Below are positions 7,610 to 16,926 of a DNA stretch of 64,000 bases, one piece after another. Below the pieces are notes generated by a model, which was not told the origin of the DNA, did no database searches, and saw nothing but the letters and a program-made list of their open reading frames with translations. The first letter of the stretch is position 1. Each line of letters begins with the position of its first letter. Both the position numbers and the translations under genes were made by a program. Source of the DNA: Siccirubricoccus phaeus (GTDB lineage Bacteria; Pseudomonadota; Alphaproteobacteria; Acetobacterales; Acetobacteraceae); the NCBI RefSeq assembly GCF_008360935.1, contig NZ_SRXO01000007.1, forward strand, positions 1-64,000. The letters are read 5' to 3'.

Positions 7610-8596
7610 ATGCGACGGAGTGTCGTGGGGGCTGCGATCGGCCTCCTGGCCTGCACGTTCTGGCCGGGCCCTGGCCAAGCCCAGGAGGCTGCCTATCCCA
7701 ACCGGACCGTGACGCTGGTGACGCCCTATGCGCCTGGCGGCGGCAGCGACATCGTCACCCGGGTGCTCGCGGACACGCTGCGGCGCTATCTCGGCCAGAC
7801 CGTCGCGGTCCGCAATGTCAGCGGGGGCGGAGGCAATATCGGCGCCCAGACCGTCGCCCGCGCCCAGGCCGACGGCTACACGCTGCTCTCGCACCACATC
7901 GGCATGGCGACGGCACCGGCGCTGTTCCAGGACCCGGGCTTCGATCCGGTCACCAGCTTCGAGCCGATCGGGCTTTTCGCCGACACGCCGATGGCGATTG
8001 TCGGCAACCGCGACCTTCCGCCCAACACCATGGCCGAGCTGATCGTCCATCTGCGGGAGCTCGGCGAGGGCGTGACGTTCGCCTCCTCCGGCCAGGGAAG
8101 TGCGACGCATCTCTGCGCGATCAACTTCCAGCAGGTCGCGGGGCGGAACGTGACCATGGTCCAGTACCGCGGCGCCGCGCCGGCGCTGGCTGACCTGCAG
8201 GCAGGGCGCGTCAACCTGCTCTGCGACGTGACCGCCGGCATCGCGCCGCACATCCGCTCTGGGTCGGTGAAGCCCTTCGTCCTCTCGGGCAGGCGCCGGA
8301 TCGACTCCCTGCCGCAGGTGCCGACGACCGAGGAGCTCGGCGTTCCACAGATGGGCGTCAGTGCCTGGTATGGTCTCTACGCGCCGGCGGGGACGCCGCA
8401 GCCGATCATCGGGCGCCTTGCCGCCGCACTCCAGGAGTCGGTCCGCGATCCGGAGATGATCGCAAGGCTCGCCCAGCTCGACACGCTCCCCTTCGATCCC
8501 CCGCAGGCGACGCCGACGGCGCTGCGCGAGCATCTCGCGGCGCAGGTGGCGCTGTGGAGCGAGACGATCCGCCGTGCGGGCATTCCGGTGAACTGA
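7610..8596 (+). CDS. Bug-family (tripartite tricarboxylate) periplasmic receptor 1
   Basis: A 328-residue substrate-binding protein. Signal peptide about residues 1-24, ending 'GPGQAQ'. The mature start 'YPNRTVTLVTPYAPGGGSDIVTR' is the standard Bug opening, followed by 'GGGGNIGAQTVARAQADGYTLL'. Bug proteins bind small carboxylates or similar compounds in the periplasm. ATG 7610 has an AGGAGGAAG site; an in-frame start at 7421 is rejected for lack of signal. The regulator gene starts inside its stop codon (TGATG). No TctA/TctB membrane genes adjoin. Confidence 0.92.
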   Translation: MRRSVVGAAIGLLACTFWPGPGQAQEAAYPNRTVTLVTPYAPGGGSDIVTRVLADTLRRYLGQTVAVRNVSGGGGNIGAQTVARAQADGYTLLSHHIGMATAPALFQDPGFDPVTSFEPIGLFADTPMAIVGNRDLPPNTMAELIVHLRELGEGVTFASSGQGSATHLCAINFQQVAGRNVTMVQYRGAAPALADLQAGRVNLLCDVTAGIAPHIRSGSVKPFVLSGRRRIDSLPQVPTTEELGVPQMGVSAWYGLYAPAGTPQPIIGRLAAALQESVRDPEMIARLAQLDTLPFDPPQATPTALREHLAAQVALWSETIRRAGIPVN

Positions 8597-9327
8597 TGCC
8601 CGAAGCCCTTCGCCTGCGCCGCACCGCAGCACCTCTCTACCGGGATGTCGCCGCCGCGCTGGAGCGCGCACTGCATGAAGGCGTCTGGAAGGCGGGCGAG
8701 CGGATCCCGACCGAGCCGGAACTCGAGCACCGCTTCGGCGCGAGCCGCGGCACCATCCGCCAGGCGATCGGCGAGCTGGTCCGTCAGGGCTGGCTGCTCC
8801 GCCAGGCCGGCCGCGGCACCTTCGTCCTCGGTCCGAGCTTCGAGAGCCTGGAGCGCTTCTTCCGCTACGAATCCCTGGCCGGCGCACCGCCCCTGGCGCC
8901 GATCAATCGCGTGCTGGACCAGGCGATCATGCCGGCCGACGCCGACGTCGCGGCGTGCTTCGGCGTGGCGGTTGGGACTGAGGTCGCCTGGGTGCGGCGG
9001 CTCAGATGCAACGGCAGCGAGCCGTTTCTCCTTGTCGACAGCTTCTTCCCGATGGGCGTCTGGGGCGTGGTCCGCGACGCCGACTTCACCCATCACCCGC
9101 TCTACAACCTCTTCAAGAACGTCTACGGCCAGTTCGTCGTGGGAGCCGAGGAGTTCCTGCGCGCCGGGCTGGCGACCGAGGAGGAGGCCGGGCTGCTCGG
9201 CATTGCCGAGAAGGACCCGGTGATCCGGATCGAACGCGACGCCCGCAGCTTCGAGGATCGGCCAATCGAGTTTCGTCGCGCCACCGGCCGGGCCGACCGG
9301 TTCCGCTATCACGCGCGGCTGCGCTGA
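8596..9327 (+). CDS. GntR-family regulator, HutC/UTRA type
   Basis: A 243-residue repressor-type protein. The N-terminal winged helix ('GERIPTEPELEHRFGASRGTIRQAIGELVRQGWL', split here only by description: recognition helix 'ASRGTIRQAI' near residue 47) is followed by 'RQAGRGTFVLG'. Residues about 85-240 form a UTRA effector domain with 'AWVRRLRCNGSEPFLLVDSF'. The ATG overlaps the stop of the Bug gene by one base, so they are co-translated. It probably controls this cluster in response to the substrate or an intermediate. Confidence 0.88.
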   Translation: MPEALRLRRTAAPLYRDVAAALERALHEGVWKAGERIPTEPELEHRFGASRGTIRQAIGELVRQGWLLRQAGRGTFVLGPSFESLERFFRYESLAGAPPLAPINRVLDQAIMPADADVAACFGVAVGTEVAWVRRLRCNGSEPFLLVDSFFPMGVWGVVRDADFTHHPLYNLFKNVYGQFVVGAEEFLRAGLATEEEAGLLGIAEKDPVIRIERDARSFEDRPIEFRRATGRADRFRYHARLR

Positions 9328-9349
9328 CCAGGGACAGGAGGAGACAGGC

Positions 9350-10174
9350 ATGAACATCGAACCAGCTACACCGAAGCTCGGCGCCATCGTCACGGGCATC
9401 GATCTGAACAAGGCGACGGAGGGGGAGTGGCGCGAGCTCTACCAGACCTTCCTCGACCGCCTGGTGCTCGTGGTGCGCGAGCAGGATTTCACCATCCCGC
9501 AATTCCTCGCGGTCGCCGAACGCTTCGGGCGCCTGGTGCCGCATCGCGTCCAGCGCACGCGCCATCCCGAATACCCCGCCCTCACTCAGATGGGGGTGAA
9601 CACGAAGAAGTCCGACGGCAAGGTGGATCAGGCCGTCTTCGCGCGCGGCCAGGGCTGGCATACCGACGGCCCCTGGGAAGTCCGCGGCGTCGCCAAGGCG
9701 ACCCAGCTCTACGGGCTGGAGCTGCCGAGCGTCGGCGGCGACACCTGGTTCGCGAATATGTACGAGAGCTACGAGGCGCTGCCTGAGGAGCTGAAGCGCC
9801 GGCTCGAGGGCGTCGAGGCGGAATACGTCTATGGCGGCCGCAACAAGAGCGGCATCGATCTCCTCGCACCCGACGACAGGGACGCGCCGCCGGTGCGCTG
9901 GCCCATCCTTCGGACCCATCCCGAGACGGGGCGCAAATCGCTTTACTTCAACCCTCACCACTTCCTGCGCTTCGTGGGCATGGACGAGGCCGCGGGCGGC
10001 GCGCTGTTCGAAGAGCTGAAGGAGCACATGATCCGCCCGGACGCCGAGTACCACCACAAATGGCAGACCCACGACTACGTGATCTGGGACAACCGGAGTT
10101 CGATCCACGCCGCCGCCGGCGGCTACCCGGTTCATGAGCGCCGCATCCATTGGCGTGCGACCATGCTGGAGTGA
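9350..10174 (+). CDS. TauD/TfdA-family Fe(II)/2-oxoglutarate dioxygenase
   Basis: A 274-residue enzyme that would hydroxylate a small organic substrate using O2 and 2-oxoglutarate. Iron ligands are visible: His and Asp of 'GWHTDGPW' near residue 103, and the distal His in 'SSIHAAAGGY' near 256, with the 2-oxoglutarate-binding Arg in 'ERRIHWRATM' close to the end. The gene follows the GntR regulator by 22 bases with an AGGAGGAGA-type site. TauD, TfdA and related enzymes act on sulfonates, phenoxyacetates or carnitine-like compounds; the substrate is unknown here. Confidence 0.88.
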   Translation: MNIEPATPKLGAIVTGIDLNKATEGEWRELYQTFLDRLVLVVREQDFTIPQFLAVAERFGRLVPHRVQRTRHPEYPALTQMGVNTKKSDGKVDQAVFARGQGWHTDGPWEVRGVAKATQLYGLELPSVGGDTWFANMYESYEALPEELKRRLEGVEAEYVYGGRNKSGIDLLAPDDRDAPPVRWPILRTHPETGRKSLYFNPHHFLRFVGMDEAAGGALFEELKEHMIRPDAEYHHKWQTHDYVIWDNRSSIHAAAGGYPVHERRIHWRATMLE

Positions 10175-10303
10175 GGTTGCCTCCCCGGGGGGGCGGCGCG
10201 GACGGAACAGCCGCCCCTGGGCGGAGCTTGCGGCGGCAGGCTGCAGAGGCCGTCCGCAGCGTGATCTCTTCTTAAGACCAGCCAAATGGGGGAGGAAAAC
10301 AAC

Positions 10304-11293
10304 ATGGCCACACGCCGGACCTTCATCGGGGGTTCGCTGGCTACCGGTGCGACGGGCCTGCATGCCGGAGCCAAGGCACAGACGGCGGCCGGCGGCTTCC
10401 CTGATCGCCCGGTCCGCATCGTGGTCCCCTACGCTGCGGGGGGACCGAGCGACGTCGTCACGCGCATGGTCGCCGAGGGGATGTCCTCATTTCTCGGCCG
10501 GCCGGTGATCGTCGAGAACAAGGCCGGCGCCAATGGGCGCATCGGGATGGAGTACGTGGCGCGGCAGCCGGGCGACGGATACACGCTGGTCATGTTCTCG
10601 CAGGGCGGATCGGTGCTCAACACGGCCGGCCGCGAGAACCTGTCCTACGATCTGCTCAGGGACTTTCGCGCCGTGGGCAACATGGCCTTGCTGCCGCAAC
10701 TGGTGGTCACCAGCAACAGCATCCCCCCGAAGACCCTCCAGGAGTTCGTCGCCCATGCGAAGGCCAATCCCGGCAAGCTCAGCTATGGCTCGTCCGGGGT
10801 GGGGGGAACGCCTCACCTGATCGGCGAATGGTTCAAGATCATCGCTGGCATTGAGATGACGCATGTTCCCTATCGGGGCACGGGGCCCGCAACGACCGAT
10901 CTCATCGCCGGCCGTATCCATTTCCTCTTTACGGAGGTGCCCGTGCTGATCGAGCACGTGCGCGAAGCCAAGATCAGGGCCTTGGCCGTAAGCACGCAGG
11001 AGCGCTCTCCGCTGCTGCCTGACGTGCTCACCGTGGCCGAGTCCGGCTTTCCGCAGCTCACCGGCACGAACTGGTTCGGCCTGGAGGTGCCGTCTGCCAC
11101 GCCCGATGAGGTCGTGAAGGTTCTGAATGATGCCCTTGTGAAGTCGCTCGAGCGCCCGGCGACAAGAGACGCGCTGATTGCGCTGGGTGCATACCCGGAT
11201 CCTGCCCCGGCAGAACGGTTCGACAGGTTCGTGCGTGACGAGCTTGCGCGCTGGCGCGACGTCATGAAGACGACTGGCGCTCGCCTTGATTGA
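10304..11293 (+). CDS. Bug-family periplasmic receptor 2, with a twin-arginine-like leader
   Basis: A 329-residue substrate-binding protein. The leader begins 'MATRRTFIGGSL', close to the twin-arginine consensus, so Tat export is possible. The mature part has 'FPDRPVRIVVPYAAGGPSD' and 'PGDGYTLVMFSQGG'. The start at 10304 follows GGGGGAGGAAAA; an ATG at 10286 lies within that site and is rejected. It ends 'DVMKTTGARLD', unlike the three paralogs at 53.8-63.2 kb. It lies between the dioxygenase and the GMC oxidoreductase. Confidence 0.9.
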   Translation: MATRRTFIGGSLATGATGLHAGAKAQTAAGGFPDRPVRIVVPYAAGGPSDVVTRMVAEGMSSFLGRPVIVENKAGANGRIGMEYVARQPGDGYTLVMFSQGGSVLNTAGRENLSYDLLRDFRAVGNMALLPQLVVTSNSIPPKTLQEFVAHAKANPGKLSYGSSGVGGTPHLIGEWFKIIAGIEMTHVPYRGTGPATTDLIAGRIHFLFTEVPVLIEHVREAKIRALAVSTQERSPLLPDVLTVAESGFPQLTGTNWFGLEVPSATPDEVVKVLNDALVKSLERPATRDALIALGAYPDPAPAERFDRFVRDELARWRDVMKTTGARLD

Positions 11294-11494
11294 TCAGCGC
11301 AATCGTCTCCCGCCCTGCTGCGCAGGTGCGTCACCCGTCCTCGATCCATGCGGCCGACGCCCTTGCCCGGTTGCACGAGGGCGGCGCGGCATGAAGGAAC
11401 CGGATCGCATGAGCCACCCCCCGTGCGGCGCAGCCGCGAAGGCCACGCACGCACCGGGCGGCGTCCGGCCCGAACAGTCGCGCGAGCGGGCCGC

Positions 11495-13138
11495 ATGAGG
11501 CCCGTGTCCTCCCCGGAAATTTCCGCAGATGCGAGCTTCGAGTATGTGATCGTCGGCGCCGGTTCGGCCGGCTGCGTTCTCGCCAACCGTCTCAGCGAGA
11601 ACGGCCGGAACTCCGTGCTCCTGCTGGAAGCCGGAGGCAGCGATGCCAGTGTCAGCCTTCGCATCCCGATCCTGGTCGCGAAGATCCTGCAGGACGAGCG
11701 TTTCACATGGCAGCTGACGACCGAGCCGCAGACCTCCCAGAAGGGGCAGGCACAGCGGTGGGTGCAGGGCAAGGTGCTCGGCGGCTCCAGCTCCATAAAC
11801 GGCAATCTCTATGTTCGCGGTGACCCCATCGAGTACGACAGTTGGGCTGCGCAGGGCTGCATCGGCTGGAGCTACGAGGACCTGCTGCCCTACTTCATGA
11901 GGCTCGAAGACTTTCCTTCGGGAAACGAGCGCGTGCGCGGGCGCGGCGGGCCTATCGGCTGCACGCAACTTCGTGATTTCGATCCTCTTTCCGACGCCTT
12001 CCTGCGGGCGTGCGAAGAAGCGGGCTCGCCGCGCGTCGCCGACTACAATGATGGCCGCAGCTACGAGGGCACCTTCTACAGCCAGTATTCCACGCGCCGC
12101 GGCTTGCGCAGCAGTGCCGCCGTCGCCTACCTCCGGCCCGCGATGAAGCGCGCCAACCTGGCCGTGGTCACCAGAGCACTGGCGACGCGCGTCCTCTTCG
12201 ATGGCCTGCGCGCATGTGGGGTCGAATACCTCGTGGGCGGGCAGACGCGCCGCTCTCTCGCCAGAAAGGAGGTGATCCTGTCAGCGGGTACTCTGCACAC
12301 GCCCAAGCTGCTCGAGCTCTCGGGCGTCGGCAATGCGGACATCCTGCGGGAACGCGGCATCGCCGTGACGCACCATCTGCCCGGGGTCGGGGAGAACCTG
12401 CGCGACCACACGGCCACGCGGCTCACATTCGAGTGCAATCGGCCCGTCACCATCAACGACATCGCGCGCAGTCCCTGGCTCAAGCTCAGGGAAGGCATCC
12501 GCTTTCTCGTCCGGCGCGAGGGGTTGCTGACGATCTCGTCCTCGACGGCGCAGACCAACCTGCGCGCCAGCCCGGAGAGCAACCGGGCCGACTTGCTGCT
12601 ACGCCTGCAGCCCTTCTCGGGTCGGGACCGCTATGCGCGCACGCCCAAACTGGGCATGGACATGTTCCCGGGCTTCACGATGTCCATCGGCATCCTGAAT
12701 CCGCGCTCGGTGGGGTGGCTGCATGTAAGGTCTGCCGATCCGCGAGAGCAGGCTGCGATGGATCCACGCTATCTGAGTGCCGAAGAAGACCTGCGCATGT
12801 ATGAGAAGGGCATCCGCATCGCCCGCCATGTGGCGTCGCGACCGGCGCTCAGGCAATTGATCGTGCGCGAAACGCGTCCCGGACCAAGCATCGAAAGCGA
12901 GGCGGAGATCATCGACTACATCAAGTCGAGCGTATCAACGAGCTGGCACATGGTCGGCACATGCCGCATGGGGAACGACCGCATGGCCGTCGTCGATCCC
13001 CAATTGCGCGTGCACGGCCTGACGGGCCTGCGGGTGGTGGATGCATCGATCTTCCCGACCATCCCGTCCTCCAACACCAATATCCCGACAATCGCCGCTG
13101 CGGAGAAAGCCGCAGACATGATCTCGGAAGCAGACTGA
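11495..13138 (+). CDS. GMC-family FAD-dependent oxidoreductase (choline dehydrogenase-like)
   Basis: A 547-residue flavoenzyme that oxidises an alcohol to the carbonyl. FAD-binding 'VIVGAGSAGCVLANRL' lies near residues 14-29; 'GKVLGGSSSINGNLYVRG' is GMC signature 1; 'SAGTLHTPKLLELSG' is signature 2; the active-site His is in 'STSWHMVGTCRMG'; the C-terminus has 'IPSSNTNIPTIAAAEKAADM'. The start at 11495 gives the normal family length; the longer frame from 11348 adds only non-protein-like sequence. It closes the 7.6-13.1 kb catabolic cluster. Confidence 0.92.
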   Translation: MRPVSSPEISADASFEYVIVGAGSAGCVLANRLSENGRNSVLLLEAGGSDASVSLRIPILVAKILQDERFTWQLTTEPQTSQKGQAQRWVQGKVLGGSSSINGNLYVRGDPIEYDSWAAQGCIGWSYEDLLPYFMRLEDFPSGNERVRGRGGPIGCTQLRDFDPLSDAFLRACEEAGSPRVADYNDGRSYEGTFYSQYSTRRGLRSSAAVAYLRPAMKRANLAVVTRALATRVLFDGLRACGVEYLVGGQTRRSLARKEVILSAGTLHTPKLLELSGVGNADILRERGIAVTHHLPGVGENLRDHTATRLTFECNRPVTINDIARSPWLKLREGIRFLVRREGLLTISSSTAQTNLRASPESNRADLLLRLQPFSGRDRYARTPKLGMDMFPGFTMSIGILNPRSVGWLHVRSADPREQAAMDPRYLSAEEDLRMYEKGIRIARHVASRPALRQLIVRETRPGPSIESEAEIIDYIKSSVSTSWHMVGTCRMGNDRMAVVDPQLRVHGLTGLRVVDASIFPTIPSSNTNIPTIAAAEKAADMISEAD

Positions 13139-13472
13139 ACCCTTCTCCAGCCCATGGCGGTCCGATCTCCCCTCGCTTCCCGTGACTGCAAGCCCGGCAT
13201 TGCCCTGTCGATCGCTTTGCATCCCGTGTGGCCGACGTGTTGGATCACGCGCCCGAGCCGGCCGGGCAAAACCACCTTCACGTCGCTACCGGGGCAGAGC
13301 GCCGCCCTAAGAGCCCATATCGTGGCGCCTTCGCCAACCAGCCATATCCTGGCGCTGCGACTACAAACTGCCGGTTTGGCCAACCAGCCTAGCCCCCTGA
13401 AAATCAGTTGCAAAAATGTCTGAGGGCACCCCCGGAACGGCGCGGCGCGATTACCCCCGGTGGGGGTGGGGG
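13139..13472. other. Intergenic stretch at the edge of the integrase remnant
   Basis: No gene seen. A palindrome ACCCCCGGTGGGGGT lies at about 13455-13469, exactly where the integrase frame breaks off. Local base composition is a little lower in G+C than neighbouring genes, which would suit the inner end of a lost mobile element. Confidence 0.4.
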
Positions 13473-14230
13473 TTAGGTGCCGGCTACCTCCAGGAACAGC
13501 CGCAGCGTCGTGCGCTCCATGGCGATCTGCTTGAAGGTCGCTTTGTCCCGCTTCGCCCGGTGCTCAAAGAAGGGCTCGACGAGGGAGGACAGGGACGGCT
13601 TGGGCGGAGGCGGCGGTGGTGCAGGAGGCGGCGTCTCTGGCGCTGCTGGCGGAGGAGGGGAGGGTGGCTCCGTTCCAAGGACATCCATCACCAGGGGCTC
13701 GGTGCCCAAGGTGCGCCGCTCCGCCACCTCCCGAGCGCGGATGGCAGCCTCGGCCAGGCCCACCGCCAGCCGGCGCCGCACCTCCTCCGGCAGCCCGTGG
13801 CGGCGCATGATCTGCTCCGCCTCCTCCTCCATGCCGAGCCTTCCTTCGGTAAGGTCCCGGGCCATGCTCGCCCGCGCTTCCCGGATGGCTTTGAGGTCCG
13901 CCTCGGTGGCCGCGCCTGGGTCGCCAGGTTCCCACCAATGGGCATAGACCGGCTGGCCTGGAGGGCGGTCCAGTCTGTTCTCCAGGTCGCGCTCAAGGGC
14001 TGCCCGCAGGTAGTCCCGCAGGATCGGGCTGAGGTCTTGAGGGAGCCACTGCTCACTGCTGCCCGTGCCTGCGCCAATGCGTCATCGAATGCTCTGTCCA
14101 CCAATCCCGCCCGGTGCTCCGCCTCCCGAAAGTGCCGGGTGCGGAGGCTGACAGTCACCTCGCCCCGAGCCTCCCGAGGGAGGCGCCGCCGGTATGGAAG
14201 ATACCTCTCTTTCGCGTGATGTGGGAGCAT
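13473..14230 (-). pseudogene. Broken tyrosine recombinase (integrase) with frameshift and lost catalytic domain
   Basis: From ATG 14230 the frame reads 'YRRRLPREARGEVTVSLRT' and 'REAEHRAGLVDRAFDDAL', like the N-terminal domain of DUF6538-type integrases. Near 14040 a single-base shift moves the sensible reading to the second frame ('LSPILRDYLRAALERDLE', then 'MARDLTEGRLGMEEEAEQI'). After a Pro-rich linker the core-binding (SAM-like) domain starts ('SLSSLVEPFFEHRAKRDKAT') and stops at 'LFLEVAGT' with TAA at 13475-13473. The catalytic R-H-R-Y half is absent. It sits just downstream of the 3' end of tRNA-Asn, a usual integration site, so this is the scar of an integrative element. Confidence 0.75.
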
Positions 14231-14314
14231 TGTGGGAACACGGCACGCAAGCGCAGCCTCCGGCGGCTTGGCTGGGAGGAAAAACGCTCGAATATCGGTG
14301 TGCTAGGGGAGCCG

Positions 14315-14389
14315 TGGCTCCGGCGGTTGGATTCGAACCAACGACCAACGGATTAACAGTCCGCTGCGCTACCGCTGCGCCACGCCGGA
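14315..14389 (-). tRNA. tRNA-Asn (anticodon GTT), CCA encoded
   Basis: Read on the minus strand from 14389: acceptor TCCGGCG, D arm with GCAGCGGTAGCGC, anticodon loop CTGTTAA with GTT, T arm GGTTCGAATCC, closing acceptor CGCCGGA, discriminator G and CCA (14317-14315). All four stems pair. It lies next to the integrase remnant. Confidence 0.95.
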
Positions 14390-14464
14390 TCAGCCAGTGG
14401 GCGGCGCCTATACCAGGGCGGCGCCGGGGAAGGAAGCCCCCGCCGGGCGGGAACACCGTGCGAT

Positions 14465-14538
14465 TGGAGGTCCGGGGCGGAATTGAACCGCCGTAGCAGG
14501 TTTTGCAGACCTGTGCCTGACCACTCGGCCACCGGACC
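14465..14538 (-). tRNA. tRNA-Cys (anticodon GCA), CCA encoded
   Basis: Read on the minus strand from 14538: acceptor GGTCCGG, D arm GGCCGAGTGGTCAGGC, anticodon loop with GCA in CTGCAAA, T arm GGTTCAATTCC, acceptor CCGGACC, discriminator T, CCA. It is transcribed toward tRNA-Asn 75 bases away, so the two may be co-transcribed. Confidence 0.95.
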
Positions 14539-14803
14539 ATCGCAGATGCTGCCGGGCGGGCCCGGCGGCGCGGCCTCTATCGGGCCGCCAGGGGGACAGG
14601 TCAAGCCGGGCAGGTCAAGCTGCGCCGCAACACGCGGGCGCTTGGCGTTCGCCCCGGCCGGCCCCTATAACCGCCGCACGGGTCTCCGCCTGCCCGAATT
14701 GCACCCCGGCGGTGCAATCCGGGTGCGGCGGCCCTCTTTATGTCGCGCCAGCGATCGGGGCCTGGCGGCCCCGGCGGGCGCTGGCCAAGGAGGTTCCTGC
14801 CGC

Positions 14804-15460
14804 ATGGACTACGCCGATGCGCGACGCCGCATGGTGGATGGGCAGTTGCGCCCGAGCCGGGTGACTGACCCGCGCGTGTTGGAGGCGATGCGGACGCTGC
14901 CGCGGGAGGCCTTCCTGCCGCCGCCGCTGCAAAGCCGCGCCTATGCCGATGAGGATGTGCCGCTGCCCGGCGGCCGGGCCTTGCTGAAGCCCATGGCCAT
15001 CGCCCGGCTGCTGCAATTGCTGGAACCGCGGCCGGGGGATCGCGGCCTCGTCCTTTGCACCGGCACCGGCTATGGCGCCGCCTGCCTCGGCCATGCCGGG
15101 GTACGGGTGGTGGCGATGGAGGCCGATTCGGGGCTGGCCGGCCTGGCCCGCGCCGCCTGGGCGGCGACCCTGCCCGCCGGCATGGTGCGGCTGGAAGCCG
15201 GCAGCCCCACCGCCGGCCACCCGGCCGGCGCGCCCTATGATCTCATCCTCATCGAGGGCGAGGTGCCGGAAATACCCGCCGCGCTCGCCGACCAGCTCGC
15301 CGAGGGCGGCCGCCTGGCGGCAGTGCTGGGGGAGGGGCGGCGGCAGGGCCGGGCGGTGCTCGGCCGGCGCATCGGCGGCACGGTCAGCCTGGTGCCGGCC
15401 TTCGATTGTGCCGCCCCCGCCTTGCCGGAGTTCCAGCCCGCTCCCAGCTTCGTGTTCTGA
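14804..15460 (+). CDS. Protein-L-isoaspartate O-methyltransferase-like protein
   Basis: A 218-residue class I SAM methyltransferase of the PCMT type. The N-terminus 'DYADARRRMVDGQLRPSRVTDPRVLEAM' (read in two parts) and 'LPREAFLPP' are typical. The SAM motif I region is 'GLVLCTGTGYGAACLG' near residue 82 and 'PYDLILIEGEVPEIP' follows. The family repairs isoaspartyl residues, but alphaproteobacterial copies placed before tolC are shorter and their activity is unproven. ATG 14804 follows AAGGAGG. It precedes tolC by 62 bases, a conserved arrangement. Confidence 0.85.
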   Translation: MDYADARRRMVDGQLRPSRVTDPRVLEAMRTLPREAFLPPPLQSRAYADEDVPLPGGRALLKPMAIARLLQLLEPRPGDRGLVLCTGTGYGAACLGHAGVRVVAMEADSGLAGLARAAWAATLPAGMVRLEAGSPTAGHPAGAPYDLILIEGEVPEIPAALADQLAEGGRLAAVLGEGRRQGRAVLGRRIGGTVSLVPAFDCAAPALPEFQPAPSFVF

Positions 15461-15522
15461 CCGCGCCTGCCGCCCGGCGTCTTCACCTGGCGGCAAGGCT
15501 GCGATGCAAGGATAGGGACAAG

Positions 15523-16926
15523 ATGACTTTTTCCCGCCCCGCCCTGGTCCTGGCCGCGTTGCTCGCGCCGGTTGCCGTCGCCCAGACGGCCCGCGCGCAG
15601 ACCCTCGCCGAAGCCCTGGCCCTGGCCTATGCCAACAACCCCTCTCTGCTCGCGGCGCGCGCCAATCTGCGGGCGGTGGATGAGAATGTGCCGCAGGCCC
15701 TGGCCGGCTGGCGCCCGACCGTCACCATCAACAGCTCGGCCGGTGCCGCCGATATTCATTTCCGTTCTCGCAACAATGCCGACATCGCCCACAGCCATTT
15801 CGAGCGGGGCATCTACTCCAACGGCATCACCATCACCCAGCCGGTCTTCCGCGGCGGCCGCACCGTCTCCTCCACCCGCCGGGCGGAGAACCAGGTGCTC
15901 GCCCAGCGCGCCCGGCTGCTGGCCACCGAGCAGCAGGTGATGCAGGACACCGTCACCGCCTATGTCGGCGTGATCCGGGACCAGGAGCTGCTGCGGCTCA
16001 ACATCAACAACGAGCAGGTGCTGTCCGAGCAGCTCCGGGCGACGAATGAGCGCTTCCGGGTGGGCGAGATCACCCGCACCGACGTGGCCCAGGCGGAAAG
16101 CCGCCTGGCCGGCGCCCGCTCCTCCCGCTCCCAGGCGGAAGGCAATCTGCAGATCAGCCGCGCCACCTTCCAGCGCCTGGTCGGCGCCATGCCGCAGCGC
16201 CTGACCGCACCGCAGCCGCTGCGCCAGCCGGTGAGCACGGCGCAGGACGCCGCCCAGGCGGCCGCCACCAACAACCCCACCGTGGTCGCCGCGCTGTTCG
16301 ATGAGGCGGGGGCGCGCGACAATATCGACATCCAGATCTCCCAGCTCCTGCCGCAGATCAGCGTGCAGGGCACGGCGCAGCGGAACGACAACACCGTAGC
16401 CAGCACGGTGGACCAGACCCGTTCCACCTACAGCCAGGTCACCGCCAACCTGACCGTGCCCATCTATCAGGGCGGCGCGGAGCATGCGGCGGTGCGCCAG
16501 GCCCGGCAGTCGGCGCAGCAGGCCCGCCAGGTGGTGGATGACCAGCGCCGCACCGCGGTGCAGGCCGCCACCCAGGCCTTCGAGCAGCTCCAGAGCTCGA
16601 GGGCCCAGGTCGATGCGGTGCGGGCGCAGATCCGCGCCGCCGAGATCGCGCTGGACGGCGTGCAGCGCGAGGCGATCGTCGGCAGCCGCACCACCCTCGA
16701 CGTGCTGAATGCCGAGCAGGAGCTGCTGAGCGCCCGCACCAGCCTGGTGCAGGCGCTGGCGACGGTGGTCTCGCAATCCTACGTCCTGGCGGCGGCGATC
16801 GGCCGGCTGACCGCCCTCGATCTCGGCCTGGCGGTGGAGCCTTACGACGCCCAGGCCTATTACAATGCGGTGCGCAACCGCTGGCTGGGCATCGGCGACT
16901 ACAGCAGCGTCGCGGAACGCCGCTGA
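15523..16926 (+). CDS. tolC: TolC-family outer membrane channel protein
   Basis: A 467-residue outer-membrane efflux/secretion channel. Signal peptide about residues 1-26, ending 'TARAQ'. The mature protein starts 'TLAEALALAYANNPSLLAARA', the classic opening, and carries the two repeated coiled-coil halves; the second has 'VSAQGTAQRN'-like strands around 'ISVQGTAQ' and 'TVPIYQGGAEHAAVRQA'. TolC pairs with RND pumps or type I exporters; the alkaline phosphatase at 1.4 kb could be such a client (inference). It overlaps popZ by one base. Confidence 0.92.
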   Translation: MTFSRPALVLAALLAPVAVAQTARAQTLAEALALAYANNPSLLAARANLRAVDENVPQALAGWRPTVTINSSAGAADIHFRSRNNADIAHSHFERGIYSNGITITQPVFRGGRTVSSTRRAENQVLAQRARLLATEQQVMQDTVTAYVGVIRDQELLRLNINNEQVLSEQLRATNERFRVGEITRTDVAQAESRLAGARSSRSQAEGNLQISRATFQRLVGAMPQRLTAPQPLRQPVSTAQDAAQAAATNNPTVVAALFDEAGARDNIDIQISQLLPQISVQGTAQRNDNTVASTVDQTRSTYSQVTANLTVPIYQGGAEHAAVRQARQSAQQARQVVDDQRRTAVQAATQAFEQLQSSRAQVDAVRAQIRAAEIALDGVQREAIVGSRTTLDVLNAEQELLSARTSLVQALATVVSQSYVLAAAIGRLTALDLGLAVEPYDAQAYYNAVRNRWLGIGDYSSVAERR

